This document shows, one piece after another, positions 10,624 to 20,258 of a stretch of 64,000 nt of DNA; position 1 is the stretch's first letter; every line of letters begins with the position of its first letter. The notes below the pieces were generated by a model. That model searched no databases and was not told the origin of the DNA. It worked only from the letters and a program-made list of their open reading frames with translations. Both the position numbers and the translations under genes were made by a program. Origin of the DNA: Alistipes senegalensis JC50 (GTDB taxonomy: Bacteria > Bacteroidota > Bacteroidia > Bacteroidales > Rikenellaceae); NCBI RefSeq assembly GCF_025145645.1, contig NZ_CP102252.1, positions 3,782,001 through 3,846,000 on the forward strand, in the 5' to 3' direction.

Positions 10624-10717
10624 ACTTTTTCAGCAGTGCGTTGAATTACATCGGTTTGCGCCGAACGTTCCGGGCTTTTCAATCGTATGATTGTCAAACT
10701 CAAAATGTATTCGGACG

Positions 10718-11959
10718 ATGGAAAGAAAACGATTCGGCGTGACCTATTTTCTGCGTAAGGCACGCACCAACAAGGCAGGCTTAACCCCTATTCTGGCCCG
10801 CATTACCACCAACGGTGTCTCCAAAGAGATCTACATCCAGTGTTCGGTTCCTGCCGACAAATGGAATCAATCCAAAGAGCGGGCGACCGGCAAGGGCAAA
10901 CTATGTCAGCAAGTCAATTCTTATTTAGACGATTACCGCGCAAGGATTCTCGCCGTGCGGCAGGAGTTGATTTCCAAAGGCTACGAGGGTAATTGTATTC
11001 AGATTAAGGAGCGGTTGCAGAATCCCTCCACTCTTTCGATTATGTTTCTTGCAGAATTAGAAAAATACTGCGATAAACGACAGGCAGAGGTCGGCGTGCG
11101 GATTACTCAATTGACAGCGAACAAATACCATCGGGTACTGCGGTATCTGAAAGAATATGTCGCCGCACATTACAAGAAAGATGATATTTTGCTTTCAGCT
11201 GTCGGTTACGAGTTTCTCGACGGCTTCAATACTTTCCTGCAAACAGCCCACAACTGCAAGCACAACGGCGCTGTGAATCTGCTCGATTGCGTCAAGAACT
11301 TCACCCGTTATTGTCTGCGCAATGAATGGATCGAAAAAGACCCGTTTCGGAACTACAAACTCAAGGAGGAGCACAACAAGGAGAAAGACCATCTCACGCG
11401 TGAAGAGTTGGAGACGCTGCTGCGAAAGAGATTGCCGAACGAACGATTGGATCGGATTCGGGATATTTTTGCATTTTGTTGTCTGACAGGGTTGGCATTC
11501 ACAGATGCGGAACATCTGAGGCGGGAACATATCCGCACGGATGACAACGGAACGACATGGATTTATAAGCCACGAGAGAAGACGGCCGTCATGAGTCGTA
11601 TTCCGTTGTTGCCCTATCCGATGATATTGCTGGAGAAATACGAACGGGATGCGGAGTTACGAGCGACAGGGAAACTGCTGCCGGTTCCGAGTAATCAAAA
11701 GATGAATGCCTACCTGAAAGAGATCGCCGACATTTGCAACATCCCGAAGAACCTGACCACACATTGTGCAAGACATACGTTTGCTTGTTTGGCCGTGGAG
11801 CACGGAATGCCTATCGACGTGCTGGCGAAGATTCTCGGACACTCGAATACCAACATGACGCGGCACTACGCCAAATTCTCGGAGCAGTTGATCGGGCGCG
11901 AGATGCGGAAGATGAACGAGCAGATGTTTTCAAAAGATGTATTATTGTTGAATCAATAA
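10718..11959 (+). CDS. Tyrosine recombinase/integrase, IntDOT-like, lacking the first catalytic Arg
   Basis: Site-specific integrase of 413 residues. The N-terminal arm-binding domain (FGVTYFLRKARTNKAG) and SAM-like core-binding domain precede the catalytic domain. The box II residues are HCARHTFA, with a later histidine in LGHSNTN and the nucleophile Tyr in RHYAKF. The first catalytic Arg (usual TGLRxxD) is replaced by Ala in LTGLAFTDAEHL, as in many Bacteroides CTn integrases. The TTG 27 bp upstream is a poorer start than ATG 10718. It lies next to attL and probably catalysed insertion into tRNA-Gly. Confidence 0.92.
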   Translation: MERKRFGVTYFLRKARTNKAGLTPILARITTNGVSKEIYIQCSVPADKWNQSKERATGKGKLCQQVNSYLDDYRARILAVRQELISKGYEGNCIQIKERLQNPSTLSIMFLAELEKYCDKRQAEVGVRITQLTANKYHRVLRYLKEYVAAHYKKDDILLSAVGYEFLDGFNTFLQTAHNCKHNGAVNLLDCVKNFTRYCLRNEWIEKDPFRNYKLKEEHNKEKDHLTREELETLLRKRLPNERLDRIRDIFAFCCLTGLAFTDAEHLRREHIRTDDNGTTWIYKPREKTAVMSRIPLLPYPMILLEKYERDAELRATGKLLPVPSNQKMNAYLKEIADICNIPKNLTTHCARHTFACLAVEHGMPIDVLAKILGHSNTNMTRHYAKFSEQLIGREMRKMNEQMFSKDVLLLNQ

Positions 11960-11971
11960 GCGGCAATTCCG

Positions 11972-12340
11972 ATGAAAAGAGAATATCTTACAATAGACGA
12001 GCATGGGCAGTTATCTATGCCTATTGGCTGCGATAGAATTTGGATGACAGAGGTAGAGTTGGCGGAGTTGTTCGGGGTGCTTGTTCCGACCATTCGGGCT
12101 GTGATTAGCACACTTTACAAAAGCGGTATCGTGCGGGAATCGGAGACAAAGCGATGTATTCGCCTGCCGAGCGGAAACAGAGTGGATGTCTATAATCTCG
12201 AAATGATCTTCGCGTTGGCATTTAGGCTGAATAGCCGCCATGCGGCAATCATTCGACGATGGCTGCTGCACGTAGCGACGACACGTTCCCGAGCGACCGT
12301 ACCGATCATGATCCCCATAACGCATGGTAAACTTTGCTGA
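11972..12340 (+). CDS. Small RhuM-like DNA-binding protein
   Basis: A 122-residue protein 12 bp after the integrase. The segment IWMTEVELAELFGVLVPTIR resembles the helix-turn-helix of RhuM-like proteins found on mobile elements, and the C-terminal half is basic. It is probably cotranscribed with the integrase. No catalytic motif is seen. The name is by similarity of the HTH only and the function is unknown. Confidence 0.6.
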   Translation: MKREYLTIDEHGQLSMPIGCDRIWMTEVELAELFGVLVPTIRAVISTLYKSGIVRESETKRCIRLPSGNRVDVYNLEMIFALAFRLNSRHAAIIRRWLLHVATTRSRATVPIMIPITHGKLC

Positions 12341-12755
12341 ACGACGATGGGCAGGTAATTCCTGCCCGTCGTTATTGTTCTACAATTGCAAATCGGTTGG
12401 TACGTACCAATGTTGCGATGTACCAATCAATCTGCGGATATATATTTCACTCAATGTTTTTTCAATTTGTGTGATAACACGTAAAACAGGTTTTATATTT
12501 TGTTAGCATCGGCTAACAGCAAGGTGTGTATCGAGTTACTCGATACCTTTTGAGTAACTCAAAAGCCTTGCCCTAACGGGAAGCAATCGCACCTCCGAAG
12601 TCGGACGATTGAAAGAGGATGAATTCCCGAAGCCGTGCAGGAGCAGTAGACTGACGGCGGAATAGTACTGACGCAATCGCTGCCGACCGAAGAAGAGACG
12701 ATAACGGAACCGCCCGCTGATATGAATGAAACCTTTTGTTAAAGCAGGTCGGAGA
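12341..12755. other. Non-coding stretch with four adjacent hairpins
   Basis: There is no convincing ORF over about 415 bp. It holds GTTAGC/GCTAAC (12502-12517), a T-shaped structure (12519-12571) and a nested hairpin CAATCG/CGATTG with TCCGA/TCGGA inside (12584-12611). The rest shows nothing recognizable. It could be a remnant transfer origin whose mob genes were lost. Confidence 0.5.
12519..12571. repeat. T-shaped cruciform: outer stem with two 9-bp hairpins
   Basis: The outer stem pairs GCAAGG (12519-12524) with CCTTGC (12566-12571). Inside it are two back-to-back hairpins: GTATCGAGT-T-ACTCGATAC (12528-12546) and CTTTTGAGTAACTCAAAAG (12547-12565). Their cores, GAGTTACTC and GAGTAACTC, are reverse complements, so they can also pair with each other. 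Confidence 0.7.
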
Positions 12756-13514
12756 CTACCTGTCGATCCACTCCTTGAGACGCTGGGCCTTCTCCTTGCT
12801 GACGATTATTTCGGCGTCGGGATAATGGTGCAGGCGCAGGACGAGTTTGCCTCCGAAGTAGTTGCCCAGATAGCGGATACTCTCCATGCAGACGATGTAC
12901 TGGCGGTTGGCTCGGAAGAAGCGGGCCGGGTCGAGCTGGCGTTCGAGTTCGTCCATGCTCACGGAAACAGCCTCCGACGTGCCGTCGTTCAGATGCAGGC
13001 GCACGATTTTGTTTTCGGTGGATATGTGGTTTATCTCCCTTGCCGAAACGGTCTTGTAGCCATCGCGGTACGGCAGCAGGAACCGCTCGCGGTAGCGGCA
13101 GCCGCCCTGTTGCAGGGCCTCGAAGAGCTGGCGCAGGTGTTCGTCCGATGTGTTGCGGCCGCTGCGTCCGACCTTCTCGATTGCAGCGGCGAGTTCGTCA
13201 GCATCTATGGGTTTGAGCAGATAGTCGAAGCTGTTGTACTTGAACGCCTGCACGGCATAGTCGTCGTAGGCTGTGGTGAAGATGATCGGCACGGCGGGCG
13301 GCGCTTCTTTCAGCGCTTCGAAACTCAATCCGTCTGAGAGACGGATGTCCGCAAGGATGAGATCGAGCGCCGGAGCCTTGCGCAAGTATCCCGCCGCCGC
13401 TTCGATGGTTGCCAGCGGGCCGTCGATACGCGCTTCGGGCACGATCTCTTTCAGCAGCCGGACGAGTCGGTTGGCATTGCGCTGTTCGTCTTCAAGAATA
13501 AGGATATGTTTCAT
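12756..13514 (-). CDS. LytTR-family response regulator
   Basis: A 252-residue transcription factor with a receiver domain (residues 1-120) and a C-terminal LytTR DNA-binding domain. Receiver marks are LILEDE, the phospho-Asp in LILADIRLSDG (about residue 56), the Thr in IIFTTAYDDYAV and the Lys in YLLKPID. The LytTR part contains RFLLPYRDGYKTV, FFRANRQYIV and the C-terminal KEWIDR. It starts 5 bp after the histidine kinase stop and forms a two-component pair with it. The nearby efflux operon is a plausible target. Confidence 0.92.
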   Translation of the reverse strand: MKHILILEDEQRNANRLVRLLKEIVPEARIDGPLATIEAAAGYLRKAPALDLILADIRLSDGLSFEALKEAPPAVPIIFTTAYDDYAVQAFKYNSFDYLLKPIDADELAAAIEKVGRSGRNTSDEHLRQLFEALQQGGCRYRERFLLPYRDGYKTVSAREINHISTENKIVRLHLNDGTSEAVSVSMDELERQLDPARFFRANRQYIVCMESIRYLGNYFGGKLVLRLHHYPDAEIIVSKEKAQRLKEWIDR

Positions 13515-13519
13515 ACTGT

Positions 13520-14572
13520 TTAATTTTCGAGAATGGGCAATTTGACGGCATAGGTGCGCGATGTAAAGCTGACGAGCATCTGTCGGTCACTGAGCAGCGC
13601 GTAGCGTTCGGCGATGTTCTTCTGACCGATACCCGTCGAAGGCTCCGCCGCCGAGAACAGCGGTGCGAGGGGATTGCAGACCGATATATAGTCCCCTTCG
13701 CGCCGGATGTCGATATGCAGCGGCTGCTCGGCCGAGTGGCGGTTGTGCTTGATGGCGTTCTCGACCAGCAGTTGCAGACAGGCGGGCGGCATACAGCCGT
13801 CGGCGATACGCACGTCGTTTTCTATGTGGACGACGACGGTTTTCCCGTAGCGCATTTCAATCAGGTAGAGGTAGGCATCCAAGAAAGCGATCTCCTCGCC
13901 GACGGGCACTTTGTGGCGCTTCATATTCTGGATGATGTAACGATATACTTTCGAGAGGTTAGCGAGGAACTTTCCTGCCAGCACGCGGTCCTCCTCGATT
14001 AGCTCGGCCAGAATGCTGAAATTGTTGAACATGAAATGGGTGTCGATCTGTGATTTCAGCGCGTCGAGCTGCGACTGCAACGCTACCTCCTGCTCCTTGA
14101 GCAGGGCGATCTCCAGCCGCCGCTTCTCATCCTCGGTGCGCATGTAGGTCTCCAGATAGAAGGCGTTGGAGTAGATGCAGGAGACGAACGTGGCGATCAT
14201 GCCATAGGTGTAGATGCCCTGCAAGCGGAACAGCTCGTCGCTTCCGTCGCCCCATATCGTATCGCATAGGACGGTCATCGCATAGGCCATCGCGTTGTTG
14301 AGCAGAAAGAGGATGCAGACCATAAGCAGCAGACGCACATAGGGGCGGTCGTGCATCGGCAGAATCCGCAGAATGGTACGGCTGTAAAGCAGCGAAAACC
14401 CGACGAAGAGTACGCACATGCAGAAATCGACCGTCATCTCGACGACGAAGTGCGGTCCCGAATCGTACCATGTCTCGTCGTCTATAACCAGCCACAGCAT
14501 TGCGTAGAGCGCATAGCTGACGAGCGACAGCCATACGATATTTTTCCAATCCAGTATTTTCGCAGCATTCAT
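13520..14572 (-). CDS. LytS/YehU-type sensor histidine kinase
   Basis: A 350-residue membrane kinase from ATG 14572. Four or so hydrophobic segments fill the first 150 residues (NIVWLSLVSYALYAMLWLVI and others), followed by a coiled linker. The His_kinase box is SQIDTHFMFNNFSIL, with the phospho-acceptor His. The ATPase domain has an N box, LVENAIKH, and a G box, GIGQKNIAERY. The ORF is open 57 bp further upstream, but MNAAKILDWKN is a more natural cytoplasmic start. It pairs with the LytTR regulator. Confidence 0.9.
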   Translation of the reverse strand: MNAAKILDWKNIVWLSLVSYALYAMLWLVIDDETWYDSGPHFVVEMTVDFCMCVLFVGFSLLYSRTILRILPMHDRPYVRLLLMVCILFLLNNAMAYAMTVLCDTIWGDGSDELFRLQGIYTYGMIATFVSCIYSNAFYLETYMRTEDEKRRLEIALLKEQEVALQSQLDALKSQIDTHFMFNNFSILAELIEEDRVLAGKFLANLSKVYRYIIQNMKRHKVPVGEEIAFLDAYLYLIEMRYGKTVVVHIENDVRIADGCMPPACLQLLVENAIKHNRHSAEQPLHIDIRREGDYISVCNPLAPLFSAAEPSTGIGQKNIAERYALLSDRQMLVSFTSRTYAVKLPILEN

Positions 14573-14802
14573 TCTCACAAAGTTATTGTTTTCATGCAAA
14601 GTACGGAAATAAGACGCATGCAAACACACGAAAAATGACCGAACCGGCGAAATCCGCCTTCGAAACGGGTGCAGAAGACGCCGAAAAGTTCGAAAGGCCG
14701 ATTCGCCGATTCGGAAGTCATTTCAGTCGGTTGGGATATTTTTCGCTTGCGGAGTAAGCCCCTTTCGTACTAATATTGCCGCGAATCGAATAATATACAC
14801 GT

Positions 14803-15228
14803 ATGAAACTATTGAAATACGGCTTTTGCTTACTTGCGATCGCAGCATCGGCAGTATCGTGTACCCATAAGGACGGCGATTGGTATCCGATCAAGACGGA
14901 CTGTCGGGAAATAACCGTTCCGCCGCAGGGCGGCTCGGCTGTCGTGACGATGAAAAATTACAAAGGCTGGTGGATTTCCACCGTCCAATACGAAGCGAAC
15001 GGAGAAAACCAGATGATTCACGGCGAGGATTTCGGGTTTATGAAGTTCGAGAACGAGTGGTGCGAAATCGTCGTGCCGTCTGAAAGTCCGAACAAACTGT
15101 ATGTTGCCTTGAAAGAGAACGGAAGTCGGGAGCCGAGGAAAATCGGTATAGGAATGACGGTAGGCGATGCTTTTACAAGTATCTATATTACACAGGAAAG
15201 CACACTTCTGACAGCTCCGAACGAATGA
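14803..15228 (+). CDS. Small lipoprotein, BACON-like
   Basis: A 141-residue secreted lipoprotein. The signal peptide MKLLKYGFCLLAIAASAVSC has a lipobox ending in Cys20. The mature part, with ITVPPQGGSAVVTMKN and a C-terminal YITQES, resembles a single BACON/Ig-like beta domain common in Bacteroidales surface proteins. It diverges from the histidine kinase gene and may be an accessory of the sensor or efflux system, but no direct evidence shows this. Function unknown. Confidence 0.65.
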   Translation: MKLLKYGFCLLAIAASAVSCTHKDGDWYPIKTDCREITVPPQGGSAVVTMKNYKGWWISTVQYEANGENQMIHGEDFGFMKFENEWCEIVVPSESPNKLYVALKENGSREPRKIGIGMTVGDAFTSIYITQESTLLTAPNE

Positions 15229-15431
15229 TTCTGGCGTGCATTATCTGCATCTTCCTGTCGTATCGGCGGCGAAGGCGGCTGTTCGGAAGCAAGTGAACAG
15301 ATACCTCCGAAATTGTTTCGAAGGCGGATTCGGGCGATTGCGAAGCCGATTTCTCCGTTTCGGTAAGATACGGATTGTGCATATAATTCATGCAAAATAT
15401 TTTTGCAGACTCGAATAGTATAACCATTGAA

Positions 15432-15983
15432 ATGAAACAAACAGAAATACGCATCGAGACCGAAAGGCTCGTGATTCGCAACTTCCGACCGAAAGATGCC
15501 GCAGGAGTGTTGGAGTACCTCTCCGCTCCGCGTGTGAACTGCTTCGCCGATGAACGGGTTCGTTCTTTGGAGGAGGCCCTCGCCCGCGTGACGCATACGC
15601 CCGACGGCCTGCTGCGCTATGCTGTGAGCCTGAAAAAGAGCGATTCCCTGATCGGCGAGGTATTCGCCATGCGGGAAGCGCCGGACACGTACAACGTGGG
15701 CTGGCTTTTCAACGCACGTTTCGAGGGCAAAGGGCTTGCCCGCGAAGCTGCGACGGCGTTTCTCGACCACCTGTTCCGCGCGGACGGAGCACGCCGCATC
15801 TACGGCTATGTCGAGGAGGATAACCTGCGCTCGCAGCGGTTGTGCGAACGTCTCGGTATGCGTTGCGAGGGGTGTTTCGTGGAGTTCGTATCGTTCGTCA
15901 CGAACCCCGACGGCACACCGAAGTACGAAAACACGCGCGTCTATGCCGTGCTTCGCCGCGAATGGGAATCGAATCGAAGATAA
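15432..15983 (+). CDS. GNAT-family N-acetyltransferase (RimJ/RimL type)
   Basis: A 183-residue cytoplasmic acetyltransferase from ATG 15432. The N-terminus IETERLVIRNFRPKDAAG is typical of the RimJ/RimL-like group. The acetyl-CoA loop region is FNARFEGKGLAREAATAFL, and the following motif is EEDNLRSQRLCERLGM. It ends 12 bp before the adaptor gene and could be the first gene of the efflux operon. The substrate is unknown. An upstream in-frame start (15390) overlaps a TATTTTTG promoter-like box, so the internal ATG is chosen. Confidence 0.88.
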   Translation: MKQTEIRIETERLVIRNFRPKDAAGVLEYLSAPRVNCFADERVRSLEEALARVTHTPDGLLRYAVSLKKSDSLIGEVFAMREAPDTYNVGWLFNARFEGKGLAREAATAFLDHLFRADGARRIYGYVEEDNLRSQRLCERLGMRCEGCFVEFVSFVTNPDGTPKYENTRVYAVLRREWESNRR

Positions 15984-15995
15984 AAACGACATGAT

Positions 15996-17094
15996 ATGAA
16001 CCGAAGAATCATCCTATCGGCAGCTCTGCTGCTTCCGCTCGTCGGGTGCAGGTCCGCAGGCGGCGGACACGAAACGGCGCATCGCTATGCGGCGATGGAG
16101 GTCGTGCGCAAGCCCGTAGAACTTCAGGAATCCTACACTGCGTCGATCCGCGGACGACAGGACATCGACATTTACCCGCAGGTCGCGGGAACGATCGTCC
16201 GTCTCTGTGTGAAGGAAGGGCGAGCTGCTTTTCGTCATCGACCAAGTACCCTATCAGGCAGCCTTGCGGCGTGCCACGGCCGACGTGCATGCCGCCGAGG
16301 CGCAGGTGGAAACGGCCCGACTGGATTACGAGAGCAAACAGATGCTGCTGCGCGAAGAGGTCATCTCGGAATACGAACTCTCGACGGCGCGCAATGCACT
16401 CGCCGCAGCCGAAGCGGCTGCCGAGCAGGCGCGGGCACAGGAGACCGACGCACGGAACAGCCTATCCTACACCGAGGTGCGGAGTCCGTCGGATGGTACA
16501 GTCGGCACGCTGCCGTTTCGTGTCGGGGCACTGGTCGGCCCTACGATGGCGCGTCCGCTGACCACCGTATCGGACAACGCGGCGATGTACGTCTATTTCG
16601 CCATGACCGAAAACCGTCTGCGGTCGCTGGTGCGCAGCTACGGAACGCCCGAAGAGGCAATCGAGCGCATGCCGCCCGTCGCGCTGGTGCTGGACGACGG
16701 CACGACCTACGAAGCGAAGGGACGCATCGAGACCATCAGCGGCATCGTCAGCGAACAGACCGGCACGGTGCAGGTGCGTGCCGTCTTCCCCAATGAAAAG
16801 CGCCTGCTGTGGAGCGGCGGCAGCGGCAATGTCGTCATCGCCCGCATCGAAGCGGATGCCCTTGTCATCCCGCAGAGTGCCACGAACGAGTTGCAGGACA
16901 AAATCTTCGTATATAAAGTCGTGGACGGCAAGGTCGTCGCTACGGAGATTACCGTAGACCGTCTGAGCGACGGCCGCGAGTACATCGTGCGGTCGGGTCT
17001 CGAAGCAGGCGAGGTGATCGTGACCGAAGGGGTCGGAATGCTGCGCGACGGTATGGAGATGGAAATCGAAATCGGGAAGGAGGCGGAGCGATGA
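15996..17094 (+). pseudogene. RND efflux periplasmic adaptor (MexA/AcrA type), frameshifted
   Basis: A membrane fusion lipoprotein gene broken near 16,220. The first frame gives signal peptide and lipobox (LLLPLVGC), then SIRGRQDIDIYPQVAGTIVRL and VKEG. The next recognizable codons, ELLFVIDQVPYQAALRRA, lie in another frame from 16,222. That frame runs to 17,094 with the coiled hairpin (AAEAAAEQARAQET), EVRSPSDGTVG and the beta-barrel region. Normal adaptors have 6-7 more residues at the join (EGDxVxKGxLLF), so a deletion of about 17 or 20 nt fits both the missing codons and the frame change. A truncated protein starting downstream would lack its signal peptide. Confidence 0.85.
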
Positions 17095-20000
17095 ATCTGA
17101 AACTCTTCATCGACCGTCCCGTTCTGTCGATCGTACTTTCAATTGCCATCGTCCTCGTGGGGACCATTGCGCTGCTGTCGCTGCCTGTCGAGCAGTATCC
17201 CGACATTGCGCCGCCCACAGTGCAAGTCTATGCCACCTATCCGGGAGCTAACGCCGAAACGGTGCAGAAAGCCGTCATCGTGCCGCTCGAGGAGGCGATC
17301 AACGGTGTGGAAAACATGTCCTACATCACTTCTACGGCATCGAACAACGGCGATGCCACCATCAACGTCTACTTCAAGCAGGGGACGAACGCCGACATGG
17401 CGGCCGTGAACGTGCAGAATCGCGTGAACACCGTGTTGAGCCAGCTGCCTGCCGAGACGACCAAGACGGGCGTGACCACCGAAAAGCAGCAGAACGCCGA
17501 ACTGAAGACTTTCGCGCTCTACTCGCCCGAGGACAAGTTTGACCGGCAGTTCCTGAACAACTACATGAAGATCAACGTCGAGCCGAAGATCAAGCGTATC
17601 GGAGGCGTAGGCAACATGACGCTTTTCGGCACGAACTACAACATGCGGCTGTGGCTCAAACCCGACCGCATGGCGCAGTACGGGCTGGTGCCGTCGGACA
17701 TAGCGAACGTACTGGCACGGCAAAACATCGAGGCGGCAACGGGGGCGTTCGGCGCCAACCATGACAATGCGCACGAATACACGATGAAGTACAGGGGCCG
17801 TCTCTCCCAGCCCGAGGAGTTCGAGCAGCTGGTGGTCCGCTCGCTTCCCGGCGGGGAGGTGCTGCGTCTGAAAGAAGTGGCCGACGTGGAGCTGGGCGAC
17901 GAGTATTACAACTACAGCACCGATGTGAACGGGCACGAGGGTGCCGTGGCGATGATCTATCAGAAGGCGGGGTCGAACGCTTCGCAGACCATCGAGGAGA
18001 TCGACGCGGTGCTGGTCGAAATCGCACGCGACCTGCCCGAGGGCATGGAGTTCGTGACATTGAGCGACACCAACCGATTCCTCTACGCATCGATTCGGGA
18101 AGTAGTCAAGACGTTGCTGGAAGCCATTTTGCTCGTCGTACTTATCGTTTACATCTTTCTGCAGGACATCCGCTCGACGATCATTCCGACCCTTTCGATT
18201 TTCGTGTCGATCATCGGTACGTTCGCCGTCATGTCGCTGTTAGGGTTCTCGATCAACCTGCTCACGCTCTTCGCCCTCGTGCTGGCCATCGGCACGGTGG
18301 TGGACGATGCGATCGTGGTGGTCGAAGCCGTGCAAGCGAAGTTCGACGCGGGTTACCGTTCGCCGTATCTTGCGACCAACGATGCCATGAAAGGGGTAGC
18401 CTCGGCGATTCTGACCTCCACGGTCGTCTTTATGGCGGTCTTCATTCCCGTGTCGATGATGGGAGGTACGTCCGGTGCATTCTATGCGCAGTTCGGTTTG
18501 ACGATGGCCGTCGCCGTCGGGATCTCTGCCGTCAACGCCTTTACGCTCTCGCCGGCGCTGTGCGCATTGATGCTCGAACCCTATACGGATGAGCACGGCA
18601 ACGCTAAAAACAACTTCGCGGCCCGCTTCCGACAGGCATTCAACGCCGTATTCGATGCCATGACCGCCCGTTATGTACGCGGCGTGCTGATTTTCATCAA
18701 ACGGAAATGGCTTCTGTGGACGACGCTCGCGGCGTCGCTGCTGCTACTCGTCGTGCTGGTGCGGAACACGAAGACAGGCTTGATTCCCGACGAGGATACG
18801 GGATCGGTGATGGTCAGCATGAGTTCCAAGCCCGGAACCTCCATGGCACGCAACCTCGAAATCATGAGCGCCGTCGATGCAGAACTCGAAAAGATTCCGG
18901 AAATCGACTACCGTGCCGGGGTCGCAGGATTCTCCTTCACAGGCGCGGGGCCATCGAAAGGCATGTATTTCATGTCCTTGAAGAACTGGGACGAGCGCAA
19001 GGGCAAGGGACACTCCGTCAAAGATGTCGTCGACAAAATCAATGCTTTCGCACCGAATATCCCCGATGCGACCCTTTTCGCCATGGCCCCGCCGATGATT
19101 TCGGGTTATGGTATGGGAAGCGGCATAGAGCTTTACTTGCAGGACAAGGCCGCAGGCGACATCGAACTCTTCAAAGAGGTGGCGGACAAATTCGTCGAGG
19201 CACTGTCAGAACGTCCCGAGATCGGCGATGTCTATACGGAGTTCGATACGGGCTATCCGCAGTTCTGGGTCGATACGGATGCCGCGCAGTGCGAGCTGGC
19301 GGGACTCTCGCCCGCCGAGGTGCTCTCGACGCTGGCGGGCTACTATACGGGGGAGTATATCTCCGACTTCAACCGCTTCTCGAAGCTCTACCACGTCACG
19401 ATGCAGGCCGCACCGGAGTACCGCGTGACACCCGAATCGCTCGGGCACATCTATGTGCGGACAGCCTCGGGCGAAATGGCGCCGCTGAGCCGCTTCGTAA
19501 AGCTCACGAAGACCTACGGTCCTTCCGACCTCTCACGCTTCAATCTCTACAACTCCATCTCCGTAACGGGTGCGACAGCCGCCGGGTACAGCTCGGGCGA
19601 TGCGCTGCGCGCCGTGGCAGAGGTGGCAGCACAGGTGCTGCCGCTCAATTATACCTACGAGTTCGGCGGCATTTCGCGTGAAGAGAGCCGCACGACGGAC
19701 AATACGACGATCGTCTTCGCAATTTGTCTGATACTTATCTATTTGATTCTATGCGCTCTCTACGAGAGTTTCTTCGTGCCGCTGGCCGTCATTCTCTCCG
19801 TTCCGTGCGGACTGTTGGGCAGCTTCCTGTTCGCATGGCTGTTCGGATTGGAAAACAACATCTACATGCAGACGGGTGTCATCATGCTGATCGGACTGCT
19901 GGCCAAGACAGCCATTCTCCTGACAGAGTATGCCGCGGAACGACGTAAAACCGGCATGTCTCTCCCGCAAGCGGCATACAGCGCGGCGAAAGCACGTTTG

Positions 20001-20258
20001 CGTCCGATTCTGATGACAGCCCTGACGATGATCTTCGGCCTGCTGCCGCTGATGGTGGCGCACGGCGTAGGAGCCAACGGCAGCAGCTCGCTCGCCTCGA
20101 CAGCCGTAGGAGGTATGATCGTCGGCACGCTCGCCCTGCTCTTCATCGTCCCCGGATTGTTCATCGTCTTCCAATGGATGCAGGAGCGCACGATAAGAAA
20201 GAGAGATGAAACGGAGCCGCAGGACTGGCGGTGGTCGATGAATGAAGATTTCGAATGA
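17091..20258 (+). CDS. RND efflux inner-membrane transporter (HAE1 family)
   Basis: A proton-driven multidrug pump of 1055 residues, the family's usual length. The start MNLKLFIDRPVLSIVLSIAI has the conserved FIxRP box. Twelve membrane segments and two large periplasmic loops are evident. The TM4 segment GTVVDDAIVVVEAV holds the paired acidic residues used for proton relay. The start overlaps the adaptor stop by 4 bp (ATGA), so it is translationally coupled to a broken gene. The outer-membrane gene follows with a similar overlap. Confidence 0.95.
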   Translation: MNLKLFIDRPVLSIVLSIAIVLVGTIALLSLPVEQYPDIAPPTVQVYATYPGANAETVQKAVIVPLEEAINGVENMSYITSTASNNGDATINVYFKQGTNADMAAVNVQNRVNTVLSQLPAETTKTGVTTEKQQNAELKTFALYSPEDKFDRQFLNNYMKINVEPKIKRIGGVGNMTLFGTNYNMRLWLKPDRMAQYGLVPSDIANVLARQNIEAATGAFGANHDNAHEYTMKYRGRLSQPEEFEQLVVRSLPGGEVLRLKEVADVELGDEYYNYSTDVNGHEGAVAMIYQKAGSNASQTIEEIDAVLVEIARDLPEGMEFVTLSDTNRFLYASIREVVKTLLEAILLVVLIVYIFLQDIRSTIIPTLSIFVSIIGTFAVMSLLGFSINLLTLFALVLAIGTVVDDAIVVVEAVQAKFDAGYRSPYLATNDAMKGVASAILTSTVVFMAVFIPVSMMGGTSGAFYAQFGLTMAVAVGISAVNAFTLSPALCALMLEPYTDEHGNAKNNFAARFRQAFNAVFDAMTARYVRGVLIFIKRKWLLWTTLAASLLLLVVLVRNTKTGLIPDEDTGSVMVSMSSKPGTSMARNLEIMSAVDAELEKIPEIDYRAGVAGFSFTGAGPSKGMYFMSLKNWDERKGKGHSVKDVVDKINAFAPNIPDATLFAMAPPMISGYGMGSGIELYLQDKAAGDIELFKEVADKFVEALSERPEIGDVYTEFDTGYPQFWVDTDAAQCELAGLSPAEVLSTLAGYYTGEYISDFNRFSKLYHVTMQAAPEYRVTPESLGHIYVRTASGEMAPLSRFVKLTKTYGPSDLSRFNLYNSISVTGATAAGYSSGDALRAVAEVAAQVLPLNYTYEFGGISREESRTTDNTTIVFAICLILIYLILCALYESFFVPLAVILSVPCGLLGSFLFAWLFGLENNIYMQTGVIMLIGLLAKTAILLTEYAAERRKTGMSLPQAAYSAAKARLRPILMTALTMIFGLLPLMVAHGVGANGSSSLASTAVGGMIVGTLALLFIVPGLFIVFQWMQERTIRKRDETEPQDWRWSMNEDFE

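Noticed and set aside
15183..15992. A 269-residue minus-strand frame over the acetyltransferase
   Set aside because: It is the antisense of a clear GNAT gene and has no recognizable domain.
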